From Nodosilinea sp. E11 (lineage in GTDB: Bacteria; Cyanobacteriota; Cyanobacteriia; Phormidesmidales; Phormidesmidaceae), in contig NZ_CP136520.1 of the NCBI RefSeq assembly GCF_032813545.1, positions 2,908,001 through 2,972,000 on the forward strand: a DNA stretch of 64,000 nucleotides, written 5' to 3'. Below are positions 62,392 through 64,000 of this stretch, in pieces. Position numbers and translations under genes: made by a program. The first letter of the stretch is position 1, and every line of letters begins with the position of its first letter. Under the pieces are notes generated by a model that was not told the origin of the DNA, searched no databases, and was given only the letters and a program-made list of their open reading frames with translations.

Positions 62392-63219
62392 TCAACCGTC
62401 GCCATGCTTAGCGATCAGGCGATTGAGGTCTTGCTGCATGTGGTCGCGAACCTGCCGATAGCAGACCTCAACGTAGGTGCGATCGCGCGCTGCATCGGCC
62501 CCATAGTGCTCAAAATAGATCGGTGTGCCAATCTGAGTGGCAATGGGCCGGGGCCAGGGAATATTGGGCAGCGGCCCTAGGGCCAGCCCCCACGGCAGCC
62601 CTAAATAGATGGGGAACACCTCCGGATCGATCCCCAATAGCCAGGGCATCCCTAGGTCGTGGAGGCGTTCTACGAGGGGATAGATATCGGCTAACACCAG
62701 CAGCGTTTCGTGGGCACCCCAGGAAACCGCCGGGACAATGGGCAGGTGGCGCTGGAGGGCAATTTTGATAAACCCTTTGCGATCGCCCAGACAAATCTGC
62801 CGCCGCTGGCTAAAGGGACGAAACACATCTTGCGCCCCGCCGGGATACACCAAAATGCTGGCATTGCGATCGAGGGCCGCCAGGGCTGTCTTGGGGTGAG
62901 CCGCGATCGCCCCCGCCCGTTCTGCTAGGGCGGCCAGCGGTGGGCTAGCGGCCCACACCTTAGGGTGCATCAGACCATAGACCAATCGCTCAGCCCCAAA
63001 CCGCCTGACCCAGTCATAGATCATCATAAACATGTCGGGCGCGGCCAAGCCGCCGTTATGGGAGCCGACCAGCATCACCTGACCTTCAGGAATTTGCTCC
63101 CACCCAGACGTTTGAACGCGAAAGTAATGGTCGTAGAGCCAGCCCCACAGCGGCTGAAACGCTTGAATAAACTCAGGATCTCGAACATCTAAAGACCAGC
63201 CTGGACTATGCGCCGCCAT
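62392..63219 (-). CDS. PlsC-superfamily acyltransferase
   Basis: Membrane-associated acyltransferase of 275 residues. The motif VGSHNGGLAAPDMFMMIYDW stands where the family has the catalytic H-x4-D; here the spacing from His to Asp is longer, as in DGAT-like relatives. Later motifs ILVYPGGAQDVFRPFSQR (acceptor binding, E/G-rich) and KGFIKIALQRHLPIVPAVSWGA are standard. A lipid acyl transfer to lysophosphatidate, diacylglycerol or another lipid alcohol is likely; the substrate cannot be read. It is a single gene, convergent with the CphA2-like gene. Confidence 0.85.
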   Translation of the reverse strand: MAAHSPGWSLDVRDPEFIQAFQPLWGWLYDHYFRVQTSGWEQIPEGQVMLVGSHNGGLAAPDMFMMIYDWVRRFGAERLVYGLMHPKVWAASPPLAALAERAGAIAAHPKTALAALDRNASILVYPGGAQDVFRPFSQRRQICLGDRKGFIKIALQRHLPIVPAVSWGAHETLLVLADIYPLVERLHDLGMPWLLGIDPEVFPIYLGLPWGLALGPLPNIPWPRPIATQIGTPIYFEHYGADAARDRTYVEVCYRQVRDHMQQDLNRLIAKHGDG

Positions 63220-63400
63220 AGGGACGTATCTCTTACTTTAAGGGGCAGGCTCGTTGCTAACGGCAGAGAGCTAATGAAAGCTACCACGCTTCTGGAATCT
63301 TTCCGCCTATTTCTATTGCCACAGTTGATTGAGTTAGCCTGCATTATTCATAGTGCTGGAGAAATGCCCGTCATTCTCGTGAAGACCTACAGCCACACAA

Positions 63401-63426
63401 AAGCGCCCCAGAAGTCTGGGACGCTT
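63401..63426 (-). terminator. Hairpin terminator of psbA
   Basis: AAGCGCCCCAGA at 63401-63412 pairs with TCTGGGACGCTT at 63415-63426, 12 bp with one mismatch. It lies about 60 bases after the psbA stop on the minus strand. Confidence 0.75.
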
Positions 63427-63485
63427 AAACCTTCATTCGACCAGTTCACAGACAGGGTAAGGCAGGGGCCTTACCCAACGCAAAC

Positions 63486-64000
<515 letters not shown>

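Overview
The window is a 64 kb piece of a cyanobacterial chromosome. The evidence is a set of lineage-specific genes: psbA (partial), psaK, ndhB, ndhD, a canonical Flv3-type flavodiiron protein, two carboxysome shell genes (ccmK3-ccmK4 type), a short CphA2-like cyanophycin synthetase and a UreH/ferric-reductase fusion. The octamer GCGATCGC (HIP1) also recurs throughout. GC content looks high, and TTG/GTG starts and GC-rich hairpin terminators are common. A Leptolyngbya/Nodosilinea-like filamentous lineage is plausible, but I cannot fix the genus from the sequence alone.

Layout. 0-9.6 kb: flv3 (-), an HD-GYP response regulator, a degenerate receiver protein, topA (-) and ndhB. 9.6-21.2 kb: a multi-GAF kinase-like sensor (-), pyrD, a small exported protein (-), a GT2-GtrA glycosyltransferase, a KefB-type antiporter (-), leuA and a GAF protein (-). 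21.5-25.8 kb: a DUF2945 protein, ccmK3/ccmK4 behind a 195-aa unknown, a nucleoside hydrolase, an SLH lipoprotein and a TMEM14-like protein. 26.3-31.6 kb: a surface-polysaccharide-like group (GT2, FAD mutase-like enzyme, GT2) converging on a receiver-HAD phosphatase pair. 31.6-38.8 kb: a gene-poor decayed stretch, psaK, ftsQ-ftsZ-thiD, a phasin-like/Cys-rich pair, the SRP RNA gene ffs and an HD hydrolase. 39-42.5 kb: comM and ndhD, with a broken tyrosine recombinase attached to the ndhD 3' end.

42.6-52.3 kb is the most distinctive region: a compact two-gene non-ribosomal peptide synthetase locus, C-A-T followed by C-A-(N-methyltransferase)-T-TE. It is flanked by a 193-bp truncated copy of the oxidoreductase gene whose intact version lies just beyond the other end. 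That arrangement suggests the island arrived, or was rearranged, by a duplication at that gene. The second synthetase gene also carries two palindromic repeats of the usually intergenic kind inside its reading frame.

53.8-64 kb: a 39-aa membrane microprotein with a strong ribosome binding site, a UspA protein, and then the probable replication origin (DnaA boxes, a CTA-repeat DnaA-trio and an AT-rich tract) directly upstream of dnaN. After that come a UreH-ferric reductase fusion with a small exported partner, an endonuclease III, a cupin, the CphA2-like enzyme, an acyltransferase and the 3' part of psbA.

Most of the window is core photosynthetic and housekeeping genome. The accessory signals are the NRPS island, the recombinase relic, the glycosyltransferase group and several short repeat families.
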